From NCBI RefSeq assembly GCF_006016075.1, contig NZ_CP040093.1:2459501-2523500 (forward strand): a stretch of DNA of 64,000 bases, given 5' to 3'. Below, piece by piece: positions 8,048-17,262 of this stretch; within the stretch, counting starts at the first letter, position 1, and every line of letters begins with the position of its first letter. A program made the position numbers and the translations under genes. The notes below the pieces were generated by a model. It was not told where the DNA came from. It saw only the letters and a list, made by a program, of their open reading frames with translations, and searched no databases. Origin of the DNA: Caloramator sp. E03. GTDB taxonomy: Bacteria; Bacillota; Clostridia; Clostridiales; Caloramatoraceae.

Positions 8048-9379
8048 TTATTTTAAATTTTCATATTCCTCAAGGGATTTTTTAACAACTTTTGAAAGAG
8101 CGATTAATGCTATAAGATTTGGTATTACCATAAAGCCGTTAAACATATCAGAAAGTTCCCAAACAAGAGGAACTTCAAGAGTTGTTCCAAGGGCTATAAA
8201 TACTACAACAAGGATTCTATAGGGTAAAAGTCCTTTATTTCCGAATAAAAATTTAACGTTTGCCTCGCCAAAGAAATACCATCCAATTATAGTTGAGAAG
8301 GCAAAGAAGAATAGAGATATTGCGATAAAATATCCTCCAAAGGAGCCCATTCCTTTTACAAAGGCATTTTGAGTTAAGGTTATGCCTGTTGTTTTCCCAT
8401 CTAAAGCACCTGTTGTAAGAATTACAAAGGCAGTAATTGTAAGAACTACGAAGGTGTCTATAAATACGCTTATAATTCCAACGACGCCCTGTTCTGCAGG
8501 ATGCTTTACCTTTGCTACTGCATGGGCATGTGGAGTTGAACCCATACCGGCCTCGTTTGAGAAAAGACCCCTTGCAACTCCGTATCTTACAGCCTGCTTT
8601 ACAGTAGCACCTATTAATCCACCCGTTGCAGCCTTTGGATTAAATGCACCAACGAATATCATTTTTAGTGCTGGCAAAAATGAACCTATATTTTTTATTA
8701 TTATGAATAGTCCACCTATAATATAAAAAGCAGCCATTATTGGAACGATTTTTTCTGTAACAGAAGCGATTCTTTTAATGCCTCCAATAAATATAAATGC
8801 AGCAATTATTGATAGAATTATTCCTACGAATATAGGGCTTATTCCAAATATGTTAGAAAAAGCGGTTCCTATTGAGTTGGATTGAACCATGTTTCCCATG
8901 AATCCGAGGGCGAGAATTATTGAAATTGAGAAGAATACAGCAAGAGCATTGCTTCCTAATCCTTTTTTAATATAGTAGGCAGGCCCGCCTGTAACCTCTC
9001 CATCTACCTTTTCTTTATATACCTGAGCTAAAATTGCTTCTGAAAAAAGGGTGCTCATTCCAAAGAAGGCACTTAGCCACATCCAAAATATTGCGCCAGG
9101 TCCGCCTGATGCTATGGCAGTTGCTGCACCTGCAAGGTTACCCGTTCCAACCTGTGCAGCTATTGCAGTTGCAAGGGCTTGAAAGGATGACATACCCTCC
9201 TTTCCAGCGGCGTCTCCCTTTAGCTTTATTCCTCCAAAGGTTCTTTTAAATCCGTCCTTGAACTTTCTTATTTGAACGCCTTTTAAAAGAATTGTAAAAT
9301 ATATTCCCGTTCCACATAGTAAGAATATCAATATGTATCCCCAAAGAATACTGTTTATGTTCTTTATTATTTGCAGCAT
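8048..9379 (-). CDS. Sodium:alanine (AGCS family) symporter
   Basis: A 443-residue polytopic membrane protein of the alanine or glycine:cation symporter family (AlsT/DagA type), which imports small amino acids with sodium. The family signature GTGNLAGAATAIASGGPG is present near residue 80, along with the conserved LFSNEAGMGSTPHAHA segment and about ten hydrophobic spans. The length is normal. A promoter lies at 9424-9452 on the minus strand. It is monocistronic. Alanine versus glycine preference cannot be decided. Confidence 0.95.
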   Translation of the reverse strand: MLQIIKNINSILWGYILIFLLCGTGIYFTILLKGVQIRKFKDGFKRTFGGIKLKGDAAGKEGMSSFQALATAIAAQVGTGNLAGAATAIASGGPGAIFWMWLSAFFGMSTLFSEAILAQVYKEKVDGEVTGGPAYYIKKGLGSNALAVFFSISIILALGFMGNMVQSNSIGTAFSNIFGISPIFVGIILSIIAAFIFIGGIKRIASVTEKIVPIMAAFYIIGGLFIIIKNIGSFLPALKMIFVGAFNPKAATGGLIGATVKQAVRYGVARGLFSNEAGMGSTPHAHAVAKVKHPAEQGVVGIISVFIDTFVVLTITAFVILTTGALDGKTTGITLTQNAFVKGMGSFGGYFIAISLFFFAFSTIIGWYFFGEANVKFLFGNKGLLPYRILVVVFIALGTTLEVPLVWELSDMFNGFMVIPNLIALIALSKVVKKSLEEYENLK

Positions 9380-9423
9380 ATTATCCCTCCTTAAAGATAT
9401 TTGCTATTGAAGCTTCCAATATT

Positions 9424-9452
9424 ATTATAAAAACCGATTATTTGATTTTCAA
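9424..9452 (-). promoter_or_regulatory. Promoter of the alanine carrier gene
   Basis: Read on the minus strand, TTGAAA (9447-9452) and TATAAT (9424-9429) are separated by 17 bp. This is an inferred housekeeping promoter about 45 nt upstream of the start codon. Confidence 0.65.
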
Positions 9453-9546
9453 ATAGTTAAACTTCTAACAATCGAGAATATCTTTAAATATTTTTAATTT
9501 GTTTATTATTTGTAAGTATTTCCAATTGTTAAAATAAAAACATGGA

Positions 9547-9657
9547 GGGACGGTTACTTATTATTTATACTATAACGCAAATAGATAAAACAGGTGTACA
9601 TAGAAGGCGCAGAAAGACTATTAAATGTCTAAGGCGGCTAAGGGACAGTTACTTATT
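9547..9657 (+). repeat. Two direct REP cores upstream of the MerR gene
   Basis: Cores lie at 9547-9562 and 9642-9657, the latter with the common C-to-A variant (GGGACAGTTACTTATT). Both have the same orientation, and the sequence between them is not shared with other units. Confidence 0.85.
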
Positions 9658-9709
9658 ATAGATAAAACTATACAAATAAATTCTTATGCAAAAAATTTAT
9701 AATAGCCTG

Positions 9710-9740
9710 TTGACATTTACGCAGCGTAAAGGTGTATAGT
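9710..9740 (+). promoter_or_regulatory. MerR-type promoter with 19-bp spacer and palindrome
   Basis: TTGACA (9710-9715) and TATAGT (9735-9740) are separated by 19 bp, the over-long spacer typical of promoters activated by MerR proteins. A perfect TTTACGC-A-GCGTAAA palindrome (9716-9730) lies inside the spacer. It directly precedes the MerR gene, which points to autoregulation. Confidence 0.85.
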
Positions 9741-9762
9741 TATCTTGTTAGGAGGTGAGAGA

Positions 9763-10527
9763 ATGGAATATACGGTTAAAAAGCTTGCAAAGATGGCGGG
9801 TATTAGCAGCAGGACACTGCGATATTATGATGAAATTGGAATTCTTAAGCCGGCAAGAATCAATTCCTCAGGATATCGCATTTATGGTAAGGATGAAGTT
9901 GATAGATTACAGCAGATTCTCTTTTATAGAGAATTAGGTGTAAGCCTTGAAGAAATAAAGGAAATAATAACTTCTCCCAACTTTAATGCCATTAATGCAC
10001 TTAGAGAACATCGTGAAAAACTCCTGACAAAGCGAAGGCAGTTGGACCTGCTAATTGATAATGTAGATAAAACTATTGCATTATATGAAGGGAGGATTAC
10101 TATGACTGATAAAGAAAAGTTTGAGGGATTTAAGCAAAAAATGATTGAAGAAAATGAGGAGAAATATGGTAAGGAAATTAGAGAAAAATATGGCGATAAA
10201 GAAGTTGATAAGTCCTATGAAAAGTTAAAAAATATGAATAAGGAAGAATATGATAGGGTAGAAAAACTAAGTGCAGCCGTACTTGATACGCTAAAGGAGG
10301 CAATGGAAACTGGGGACCCGTCCTGTGAAATTGCACAGAAGGCTGCAGATTTGCATCGCCAGTGGCTGTGCTTCTTTTGGGATAAATATACAAAGGAAGC
10401 TCATGCGGGTATTGCTCAAATGTATGTTGATGATGAAAGATTCAAGGCATATTACGACAAAGTAAAGGCGGGAGCAGCTGAATTTTTAAGAGATGCCATT
10501 CTTATTTATACAGGGATGAAAAAATAA
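9763..10527 (+). CDS. MerR-family regulator with TipAS effector domain
   Basis: A 254-residue protein. The N-terminal winged helix-turn-helix (EYTVKKLAKMAGISSRTLRY) and dimerisation helix are typical of MerR. The C-terminal half from about residue 125 (KYTKEAHAGIAQMYVDDERF) matches the TipAS antibiotic-recognition domain of TipA/Mta/SkgA-type regulators, which bind drugs and activate target promoters by DNA distortion. I place the start at ATG 9763, 5 nt after GGAGGTG (9751-9757), rather than the upstream TTG at 9745. No efflux pump is adjacent, so it may control itself or distant targets. Confidence 0.93.
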   Translation: MEYTVKKLAKMAGISSRTLRYYDEIGILKPARINSSGYRIYGKDEVDRLQQILFYRELGVSLEEIKEIITSPNFNAINALREHREKLLTKRRQLDLLIDNVDKTIALYEGRITMTDKEKFEGFKQKMIEENEEKYGKEIREKYGDKEVDKSYEKLKNMNKEEYDRVEKLSAAVLDTLKEAMETGDPSCEIAQKAADLHRQWLCFFWDKYTKEAHAGIAQMYVDDERFKAYYDKVKAGAAEFLRDAILIYTGMKK

Positions 10528-10546
10528 ATTTGCATGATTTAGGCAA

Positions 10547-10565
10547 GGGGCAATATGCCCCTTTT
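10547..10565 (+). terminator. Terminator of the MerR gene
   Basis: A GGGGCA/TGCCCC stem with a 3-nt loop is followed by TTTT. Confidence 0.75.
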
Positions 10566-10862
10566 ATTGTAGGTATCTGGGACGGTTACTTATTTCTTTA
10601 CCTTCAACTCAAATTTAAAAAACGCCCTATTGTTTATCCAACCCCGTCGTTTTTCCTTAAAAAAATTATTTGTTTTAAAACAAATTCACCTTATTTTGAA
10701 TAGGCTTGTCCAATCTTAATATTTATTTCATCCACAAACACAAAAACTTTTTATTGGCTTGCGGATATTTAATAAAGTTTTTTAAAGTCAATAAATTAAA
10801 TTTCAAAAAGTATGCATTATTCTTTGTATAAATGCAAAATGTTCCCTTTAATATTGAAAACT

Positions 10863-11771
10863 TTATGCACATATATTTAAAATTTCATCGATCAATCCCC
10901 TATACTTTTCCTCCTTTACAAGCTCTCTGCCTATTGTGCAAAGCCTCGAAACATTGGCTTGCCCTACATTCCCTAAAATCCTGCATATATCAGCACATTT
11001 TAAATCGCAAAACTTCCTTAAAACAAAGCAAAGTACAGCCTTTGCCTCTTTTGCATTCTTTGCCCTTTTTATCCTTAGCATAAGCTTATCTATGTTAAAC
11101 TTTTTTACAATTATATCTATTATCCTCTCAGGGGATATATCCCTTGCAAGTACTGTCCTCATGCTTCTATATTCTGTAGGCTCATTTTTAAACTCTTCAC
11201 TTTGAGCATCTACCACACTTTTTACTTTAAATATAAGATCTTTATAAATAGCCCTTGCAGCAGCTTCTTTCAGGCTGAACATTGATAAAATAAACTCATC
11301 ATCAATAAGTTCATATTCATCTTTCTTTTCAGCTAAAAATATCCCTAAGGATGAAAAAGGATAATCCTGAGGATTAGTTTCATAGCCTTTGATATCCGTT
11401 GCATTGTAGTGAACGTAGGCTGTTAAGGCAAAGAGGTACCTGTCATCCCTTACAATTTTGCTTTTAAATCTGTCTTGGAAAAGGTGGCCATGCCTTTTAT
11501 GCCTTTTGTTAAAATACATAGCATATTTGTAGTTGATAAAATGCATAATTTTTGATATGTCTGCCCCGTTAGCGTCTATAATAAAATGGGCGTGAGTATC
11601 CATTACACAGTAGGAGTAAACTCTAAATTCAAACTGATCCTGAGCTTTTTTTATAAAATCTAAATATTTTGCTTTATCTTTTTCATCAATATAAAGATTT
11701 ACCTCGGAAATACTTTTTACCATGATGTGATAAATAGAGTCAAAGGATTTTTCTCGTGCCAATCTTGGCAT
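10863..11771 (-). CDS. REP-associated tyrosine transposase (RAYT), copy 1
   Basis: A 302-residue Y1-type single-strand transposase related to IS200/IS605 TnpA. The HUH motif is HAHF near residue 61, and the candidate catalytic tyrosines lie in HFINYKYAMYFNKR, followed by the family-typical HGHLFQDRFKSK. The C-terminal 150 residues are an extra domain with a helix-turn-helix-like end (VGQANVSRLCTIGRE). It is about 85% identical by eye to copy 2; one difference is T instead of N just before the HUH motif (DTHAH versus DNHAH). RAYTs are domesticated enzymes that move REP sequences. The GGAGG binding site lies within a leader hairpin. Confidence 0.93.
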   Translation of the reverse strand: MPRLAREKSFDSIYHIMVKSISEVNLYIDEKDKAKYLDFIKKAQDQFEFRVYSYCVMDTHAHFIIDANGADISKIMHFINYKYAMYFNKRHKRHGHLFQDRFKSKIVRDDRYLFALTAYVHYNATDIKGYETNPQDYPFSSLGIFLAEKKDEYELIDDEFILSMFSLKEAAARAIYKDLIFKVKSVVDAQSEEFKNEPTEYRSMRTVLARDISPERIIDIIVKKFNIDKLMLRIKRAKNAKEAKAVLCFVLRKFCDLKCADICRILGNVGQANVSRLCTIGRELVKEEKYRGLIDEILNICA

Positions 11772-11778
11772 AATAACA

Positions 11779-11829
11779 CACCTCCAGATTAGGTTGTATT
11801 TTTAGTATTATTTTGCCAATTTGGAGGTG
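11779..11829 (-). promoter_or_regulatory. Leader hairpin covering the RAYT 1 ribosome binding site
   Basis: On the minus strand the Shine-Dalgarno TGGAGGTG (complement of 11779-11786) can pair with CACCTCCA (complement of 11822-11829). The flanking bases extend this to 12 bp with one mismatch around a loop of about 29 nt. The same arrangement is kept in copy 2. It would hide the ribosome binding site; function is inferred. Confidence 0.6.
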
Positions 11830-11863
11830 ATTTTATTCATAAAATTATTTAGTTGCAACAATA

Positions 11864-12168
11864 AATAAGTAACCGTCCCCGGAAAATTCCCCGGAAAATT
11901 CGAAAACCCCAAAAGTATGAAACCCCACAATACAATTATACGATTATTCAACAAATAAGTAACCGTCCCCCGCACCAAACATTGCTGCCTTTTTCGCATA
12001 GTAAAATTAATAAGTAACCGTCCCTCCTACCCCCGCGCCCCATGTCCAGTCCCCCTTCCCCCAAAACGCCCCCACCCCCCAACCACCTCCACCAACAAAA
12101 AACTTGCAGGATATTTTAAATATTTAGAGAATAAATAATTAAAAATATTTACAACAGGAAGTGTGGAT
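11864..12168. repeat. Three direct REP cores upstream of the helicase gene
   Basis: Minus-oriented cores lie at 11864-11879, 11954-11969 and 12009-12024, separated by unrelated sequence; a tandem GGAAAATTCCCC occurs between the first two. After 12024 there is a C-rich stretch to about 12090. No promoter stands out before the helicase gene. Confidence 0.85.
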
Positions 12169-15100
12169 ATGGAGCTTAAAGATGGCCTTTATGAGCAGGT
12201 TATAAACAGAATAATTTCTGAGAATATTAATTTGCTTAATGATAGGAAACTGATACAAAAGGAAAATATTGATGAAGAAGAAAGCAGCTTAATATTATCT
12301 CAATATTTATATGCAGTTTTAAAAAAGGCTTTAAGTTATATTAGTGATGATGACAAATTGCAAAGGCAAATAGAAGTCGCAAATAAAATTATTATGCTTT
12401 TAAAGCATGCACTTAATGATGAGAGCATTACAGAGTATCTAATAACTGAGGATGCGAAGATGCTTCTATCAATTTTTGATAAGGTAAATTCAAAGTATGC
12501 AGTTATAAATGAGAATAAGATAGTAAGGCCTGCAACCCCTCTTTCTAAAAGCTCTATTTTTACCGGCTCAAGCAGCGAGCCAAGTTTAGTGAGCGAGCTG
12601 AAGAAGGAGATTTTAACGGCAGACAGAATAGATATGCTTGTTTCATTTATTAAATGGAGCGGCCTTAGGCTTATTGCTGATGAAATAGTTGAATTTACAA
12701 AGGATAGAAAGCTTAGAGTTATTACAACCTCCTATATGGGAGCAACGGATTATAAGGCTGTTGAATTTCTCTCAAAGCTTCCTAATACTGAGATAAAAAT
12801 TTCATATAATACAAAAAGAACAAGGCTTCATGCAAAATCCTATATGTTTTATAGAAATACTGGGTTTAGCACAGCCTATATAGGTTCTTCAAATTTATCT
12901 AACGCGGCGATTTCAAGCGGCCTTGAGTGGAATATTAAAGTTACAGAGCAGGACATGAAGGACATTATGAAAAAATTTGAGGCAACCTTTGAAGCATACT
13001 GGCACGATAGGGAGTTTACTTCTTTTCATCCTTCTGATGCTGATATTTTAAAAAATGCAATTGAAAAAGAAAAAAGAGCCAGCTATGAAACATTCGAATA
13101 TGGTTTTGATATTCAGCCCTATTCATATCAAAGAGAAATATTAGAAAAGCTGAAGGCTGAAAGGGAAATTCATGGTAAGTATAAAAATCTTATAGTTGCA
13201 GCTACAGGAACAGGCAAGACGGTTATTTCAGCCTTTGATTATAAAAATTTTAGAAAAGAAAATCCTACTAATAACAGACTTCTTTTTATAGCCCACAGAG
13301 AAGAAATATTAAAGCAGAGCATAGGAGCCTTTAGAGGAATTTTAAAGGATCAGAATTTTGGGGATCTTTGGGTAGGAAGCTTTGAGCCACAGCAAATCGA
13401 CCACCTTTTTATGTCGATTCAGACCTTTAATTCAAAGGAGTTTTATAATATAACTACTCCTGATTTTTACGATTTTATTATAATAGATGAATTTCATCAC
13501 TCAGCAGCCCCATCCTATCAAAAGCTTATAGATTACTATAAACCCAAGATATTATTAGGTCTTACTGCAACTCCAGAGAGGATGGACGGAAAGGATATTA
13601 CTGAATATTTTGATGGAAGAATAGCAGCAGAGATTAGATTGAGTGAGGCGATAGATAGAAAGCTTCTATGCCCTTTCCAATATTTTGGGGTTTCCGATAA
13701 TGTTGACCTTAGCAATTTAAGATGGAGCAGAGGGGGGTATGAAAAGAACGATCTTGATAAGCTCTATACTCATAATACAAAAAGGTCGGAGCTTATTATA
13801 AATTCCATAAATAAATATGTAAGCGATATTAAAGATATAATAGGATTAGGATTTTGTGTTAGCGTAGAACATGCAAAATATATGGCTGATTTTTTTAATA
13901 AAAAGGGCATACCATCTATTGCATTGCATTCAGGTTCAGGGGATGATGAAAGGTTTAGTACTCAGGAGAAATTAAAGAATAAGGAGATAAACTTCATATT
14001 TGTAGTTGACCTTTATAACGAAGGAGTTGATATACCTGAAATCAATACGGTTTTGTTTTTAAGGCCTACGGAAAGTTTAACGGTATTTCTTCAACAGCTT
14101 GGGAGAGGGCTTAGGTTATGCGAAGGAAAGGAATGCTTAACAGTTCTTGACTTTATAGGTCAGGCACATAAAAAGTATAACTTTGAAGAAAAGTTCAAGG
14201 CATTATTAGGTAAGTGCCGAAGTTCCCTTCAAAGGGAGATACAAAATGGTTTTCCTAACGTTCCTAAGGGATGCTATATACAGCTTGAAAAGCTTTCTCA
14301 AAAATATGTTTTAGATAACATAAAAAGCTATTTTAACAATAGAAGCAGTATAGTAAACAGGATAAGTACATTTGAAGAAGATTGCGGTAAAAAATTGACT
14401 CTTTTAAATTTTATAGAGCATTATCATATTTCTTTAAAGGATATATATTCAAAGGATAATTGGAGCAGATTATGCGTTCAGGCAGGAGTTAAGGATGATT
14501 TTGTAAATTCTGATGAGAGAAAACTAACAAAGGCTCTTTTAAGGGTTTCTCACATTAACTCTAAAACGTGGATTGATATTTTACTAAAATATTTAAATAA
14601 CATAGATAAAATCGATGAAAATAATATGACAGAAGACGAAGTAAAAATGCTTACTATGTTTCATTATACAATTTGGCAGGAACCTCTTTATGTTATGGGT
14701 TTTAAATCACTAAAGGATAGTTTTAAAAGGGTAAGAAAAAATGATGAATTGTTTAGTGAACTTATTGAAATTTTAAAATATAACTATGAAAAAATAGATT
14801 TTATAGATAAAAAGATAGATTTAGGCTTTTCCTGCCCATTATATTTGCACTGCACCTACAGCAGGGATGAGATACTTTCAGCATTAGGATACTTTACATT
14901 ACATAAGAAACCTTCCCAAAGAGAAGGTGTATTGTATATTGAAGATAAAAACGTTGATGTACTCTTTGTAACCCTTAATAAATCTGAGAAGGATTATTCT
15001 CCCTCTACACTGTATGATGATTATGCAATAGATGAATTCCTATTTCACTGGCAGTCACAGAGTACAACTTCCGATGCTTCAAAGACAGGACAAAGATATA

Positions 15101-15306
15101 TAAATCACAAAAAACATGGAGGGAAGGTTTTATTGTTTGTAAGGGAGTATAAGATGGAAAATGGCATCGCTTCCCCATATTATTATCTTGGACCTGCAGA
15201 TTATGTAAGCCACAGCGGAAGCAGACCTATGAATGTTATATGGAGACTTGAAAATGAAATTCCTGCATTTTTGCTTACTAAAGCAAACAAAATGATAGCT
15301 TTATAA
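12169..15306 (+). CDS. PLD-nuclease / DEAD-type helicase / DUF3427 protein
   Basis: A protein of about 1045 residues with three parts. Residues 125-290 form a phospholipase D-like nuclease domain (LHAKSYMF with His and Lys, then IGSSNLSNAA). Residues 320-700 form a superfamily 2 helicase: Walker A ATGTGKT near 345, DEFHH near 438, TATPERMDG, and GRGLRL as motif VI. The C-terminus (HWQSQSTTS, then KVLLFVREYK) matches DUF3427. Such proteins occur in defence islands and are thought to process foreign or damaged DNA; the exact activity is unproven. I prefer ATG 12169 over GTG 12163 because AGGAAG ends 8 nt before the ATG. psuK follows after 17 nt. Confidence 0.9.
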   Translation: MELKDGLYEQVINRIISENINLLNDRKLIQKENIDEEESSLILSQYLYAVLKKALSYISDDDKLQRQIEVANKIIMLLKHALNDESITEYLITEDAKMLLSIFDKVNSKYAVINENKIVRPATPLSKSSIFTGSSSEPSLVSELKKEILTADRIDMLVSFIKWSGLRLIADEIVEFTKDRKLRVITTSYMGATDYKAVEFLSKLPNTEIKISYNTKRTRLHAKSYMFYRNTGFSTAYIGSSNLSNAAISSGLEWNIKVTEQDMKDIMKKFEATFEAYWHDREFTSFHPSDADILKNAIEKEKRASYETFEYGFDIQPYSYQREILEKLKAEREIHGKYKNLIVAATGTGKTVISAFDYKNFRKENPTNNRLLFIAHREEILKQSIGAFRGILKDQNFGDLWVGSFEPQQIDHLFMSIQTFNSKEFYNITTPDFYDFIIIDEFHHSAAPSYQKLIDYYKPKILLGLTATPERMDGKDITEYFDGRIAAEIRLSEAIDRKLLCPFQYFGVSDNVDLSNLRWSRGGYEKNDLDKLYTHNTKRSELIINSINKYVSDIKDIIGLGFCVSVEHAKYMADFFNKKGIPSIALHSGSGDDERFSTQEKLKNKEINFIFVVDLYNEGVDIPEINTVLFLRPTESLTVFLQQLGRGLRLCEGKECLTVLDFIGQAHKKYNFEEKFKALLGKCRSSLQREIQNGFPNVPKGCYIQLEKLSQKYVLDNIKSYFNNRSSIVNRISTFEEDCGKKLTLLNFIEHYHISLKDIYSKDNWSRLCVQAGVKDDFVNSDERKLTKALLRVSHINSKTWIDILLKYLNNIDKIDENNMTEDEVKMLTMFHYTIWQEPLYVMGFKSLKDSFKRVRKNDELFSELIEILKYNYEKIDFIDKKIDLGFSCPLYLHCTYSRDEILSALGYFTLHKKPSQREGVLYIEDKNVDVLFVTLNKSEKDYSPSTLYDDYAIDEFLFHWQSQSTTSDASKTGQRYINHKKHGGKVLLFVREYKMENGIASPYYYLGPADYVSHSGSRPMNVIWRLENEIPAFLLTKANKMIAL

Positions 15307-15323
15307 GGAGATATTAGATTTTT

Positions 15324-16289
15324 ATGGAGAAAAGGTGTATTATAAATAATAATGATTATGTTTTGGCACTTGGAGGGGCGAATGTTGATATACAGGGCGT
15401 CCCTAAGGATAAGCTTATATTTAGGGATTCTAACATAGGAACTTTGAATATTTCTTTAGGAGGCGTTGCAAGAAATATAGCTGAGAACCTCTCAAGGCTT
15501 GGAATTTTTGTGAAGCTTTTAACCGCCATAGGGGATGATTTATACGGCAATAAAATATTAGAGCACTGCAAAGATTTAAAAATTGACGTAAGCGATGTTA
15601 TAGTTTCAAAAAAGCATAGCACATCAACTTACTTATCGATTCTTGATGAAAAAAAGGATATGGCAGTAGCTCTCTCCTGTATGGATGTATGTGATGAGAT
15701 AACCATTGATTATATTAAATCTAAAGAAAATATTTTAAAAGATTCAAAGATATGCATTGCAGATACAAACCTTTCAAGGGAAGTTTTAGAATACATAACT
15801 CAGATTAAGGATGTAAATATTTTTTTAGATACGGTTTCAACCTCAAAGGCTAAAAGAGTTAAGGATTTTATAGGAAGGTTTCACACAATTAAACCTAATA
15901 GATATGAGGCACAGGTTTTAACAGGGATAAATGTTGATAGTATAGATAATGCTAAAAGAGCCTGTGAATATCTTTTAAATAAAGGAGTAAAAAGGGTGTT
16001 TCTGAGCCTTGGGGAAGAGGGAGTCATAAGTGCAGGGGAAGAATTTGACATGTTTAAAATTAATATGTTAAAGATTAAGGTTGTAAATGCAACAGGAGCA
16101 GGGGATGCCTTTTTAGCAGGCCTTGCTTTTGGGGATCTAAAGGGAATGAGCATTATAGAGTGCGCAAAGTTTGCTATGTCCTGTGCAGCAATAGCCCTGT
16201 CATCTGAAAATACTATTTCTGATGAAATGTCAGTTGAAAATGTTAATAAAAAAATGAAGGAGATGGAATTATGCTTGAAAAATATTTAG
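15324..16289 (+). CDS. psuK: PfkB-family pseudouridine kinase
   Basis: A 321-residue ribokinase-like sugar kinase. The PfkB signatures are GGANVDI near the N-terminus, the SLGGVARNIAENLSRLG substrate loop, and NATGAGDAFLAGLAFG with the catalytic aspartate near the C-terminus. Overlap with psuG (19 nt) identifies the substrate as pseudouridine, phosphorylated to pseudouridine 5'-phosphate in the cytoplasm. A TAAGGAG site overlaps the helicase stop, so all three genes may be one transcript. Confidence 0.93.
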   Translation: MEKRCIINNNDYVLALGGANVDIQGVPKDKLIFRDSNIGTLNISLGGVARNIAENLSRLGIFVKLLTAIGDDLYGNKILEHCKDLKIDVSDVIVSKKHSTSTYLSILDEKKDMAVALSCMDVCDEITIDYIKSKENILKDSKICIADTNLSREVLEYITQIKDVNIFLDTVSTSKAKRVKDFIGRFHTIKPNRYEAQVLTGINVDSIDNAKRACEYLLNKGVKRVFLSLGEEGVISAGEEFDMFKINMLKIKVVNATGAGDAFLAGLAFGDLKGMSIIECAKFAMSCAAIALSSENTISDEMSVENVNKKMKEMELCLKNI

Positions 16290-17179
16290 TTATATCCGAT
16301 GAGGTAAAAGAAGCGATAGATAATAAAAATCCCGTTGTTGCCCTTGAATCAACTATTATTTCCCATGGAATGCCATACCCTCAAAATGTAGAAACTGCGC
16401 TTTCCGTTGAGAAAATAGTTAGAGAAAATGGTGCTGTTCCTGCAACTATTGCAATAATAGGAGGAAAACTTAAAGCAGGACTTAGCCGTGATGAGATTGA
16501 ATATCTTGGGAAAAAGGGAAGAGAAATTATAAAGGTGAGCAGGAGGGACATACCCTATATAGTTTCAAAGGGATTAGATGGAGCTACAACTGTGGCATCA
16601 ACGATGATAATAGCAGCTCTATCGGGAATAAAGATTTTTGCAACTGGGGGAATAGGGGGCGTTCACAGAGGGGCACAGGAGACCTTTGACATATCAGCAG
16701 ACCTTCAGGAACTTGCAAATACAAATGTTGCTGTTGTTTGTGCAGGAGCAAAATCTATACTTGATTTAGGATTAACTCTCGAATACCTTGAAACCTTAGG
16801 CGTTCCTGTTGTAGGATATAAAACCGATGAGCTTCCTGCATTTTATACAAGAAGAAGCGGATTTAAGGTTGACTATAGATTGGATACGCCAAAGGAAATA
16901 GCAAATATGCTAAGGGTAAAATGGGAGCTTAACTTAAAGGGCGGAGTAATAATAGCAAACCCCATACCAAAGGAGTATGAAATGGACTATGATACAATAA
17001 ATAAAGCCATTGAAGATGCACTAGAAGAAGCGAAGTATAAGGGAATAAAGGGCAAGGAGACAACTCCCTTCCTGCTTTCTAAGGTAAAGGATATAACAGG
17101 AGGCAAGAGCCTTGAATCCAATATTCAGCTTGTATTTAACAACGCAAAGCTATCAGCTCAGATTGCTGTGAATATGTAA
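16271..17179 (+). CDS. psuG: Pseudouridine-5'-phosphate glycosidase
   Basis: The 302-residue protein splits the C-glycosidic bond of pseudouridine 5'-phosphate to uracil and ribose 5-phosphate, completing salvage begun by PsuK. Conserved stretches include ALESTIISHGMPYPQN, the GGIGGVHRGA segment and a catalytic lysine region near VSKGLDGATT. Length is normal. The ATG at 16271 lies 8 nt after AAGGAG and overlaps the psuK end. A strong terminator follows. Confidence 0.97.
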   Translation: MLEKYLVISDEVKEAIDNKNPVVALESTIISHGMPYPQNVETALSVEKIVRENGAVPATIAIIGGKLKAGLSRDEIEYLGKKGREIIKVSRRDIPYIVSKGLDGATTVASTMIIAALSGIKIFATGGIGGVHRGAQETFDISADLQELANTNVAVVCAGAKSILDLGLTLEYLETLGVPVVGYKTDELPAFYTRRSGFKVDYRLDTPKEIANMLRVKWELNLKGGVIIANPIPKEYEMDYDTINKAIEDALEEAKYKGIKGKETTPFLLSKVKDITGGKSLESNIQLVFNNAKLSAQIAVNM

Positions 17180-17185
17180 TTTTTT

Positions 17186-17223
17186 CTCCCCAAAGGATAT
17201 TTTTAATCCTTTGGGGAGTTTTT
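17186..17223 (+). terminator. psuG terminator
   Basis: A perfect 13-bp stem (CTCCCCAAAGGAT with its complement), a 7-nt loop and TTTTT. Confidence 0.95.
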
Positions 17224-17262
17224 GTGAGTCCGGCATGGTGACAGCTCGCCGGACAAGCCTGG
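17224..17262 (+). other. Possible short 5' remnant of a group II intron
   Basis: GTGAGTCCGGCATGGTGACA starts directly after the T-run of the psuG terminator and resembles the 5' end of the clearer intron remnant at 23326 (GTG, then CCGGCATGG, then ACAGC). Insertion behind terminators is typical of class C group II introns. Only about 38 nt remain, so this is tentative. Confidence 0.4.

Larger units (their letters stand above)
10579..11879 (-). mobile_element. REP-RAYT-REP unit 1
   Basis: The RAYT gene is bounded by an outward inverted pair of REP cores: 10579-10594 (+) on its 3' side and 11864-11879 (-) on its 5' side, 93 bp from the start codon. Unit 2 at 39.5-40.7 kb has the same layout and the same 93-bp upstream distance, which suggests a defined element. 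The 3' flank (10595-10862, 268 bp) contains a short match to unit 2 around GGCTTGTCCAA and no gene. Confidence 0.7.

Noticed and set aside
8382-8726. 114-codon plus-strand frame inside the alanine carrier gene
   Set aside because: It is the antisense shadow of a well-conserved transporter and has no ribosome binding site; the same holds for other frames opposite real genes.
11808-11999. 63-codon minus-strand frame upstream of RAYT 1
   Set aside because: It is composed of REP sequence read through (GTVTYLL repeated) and is not a gene.
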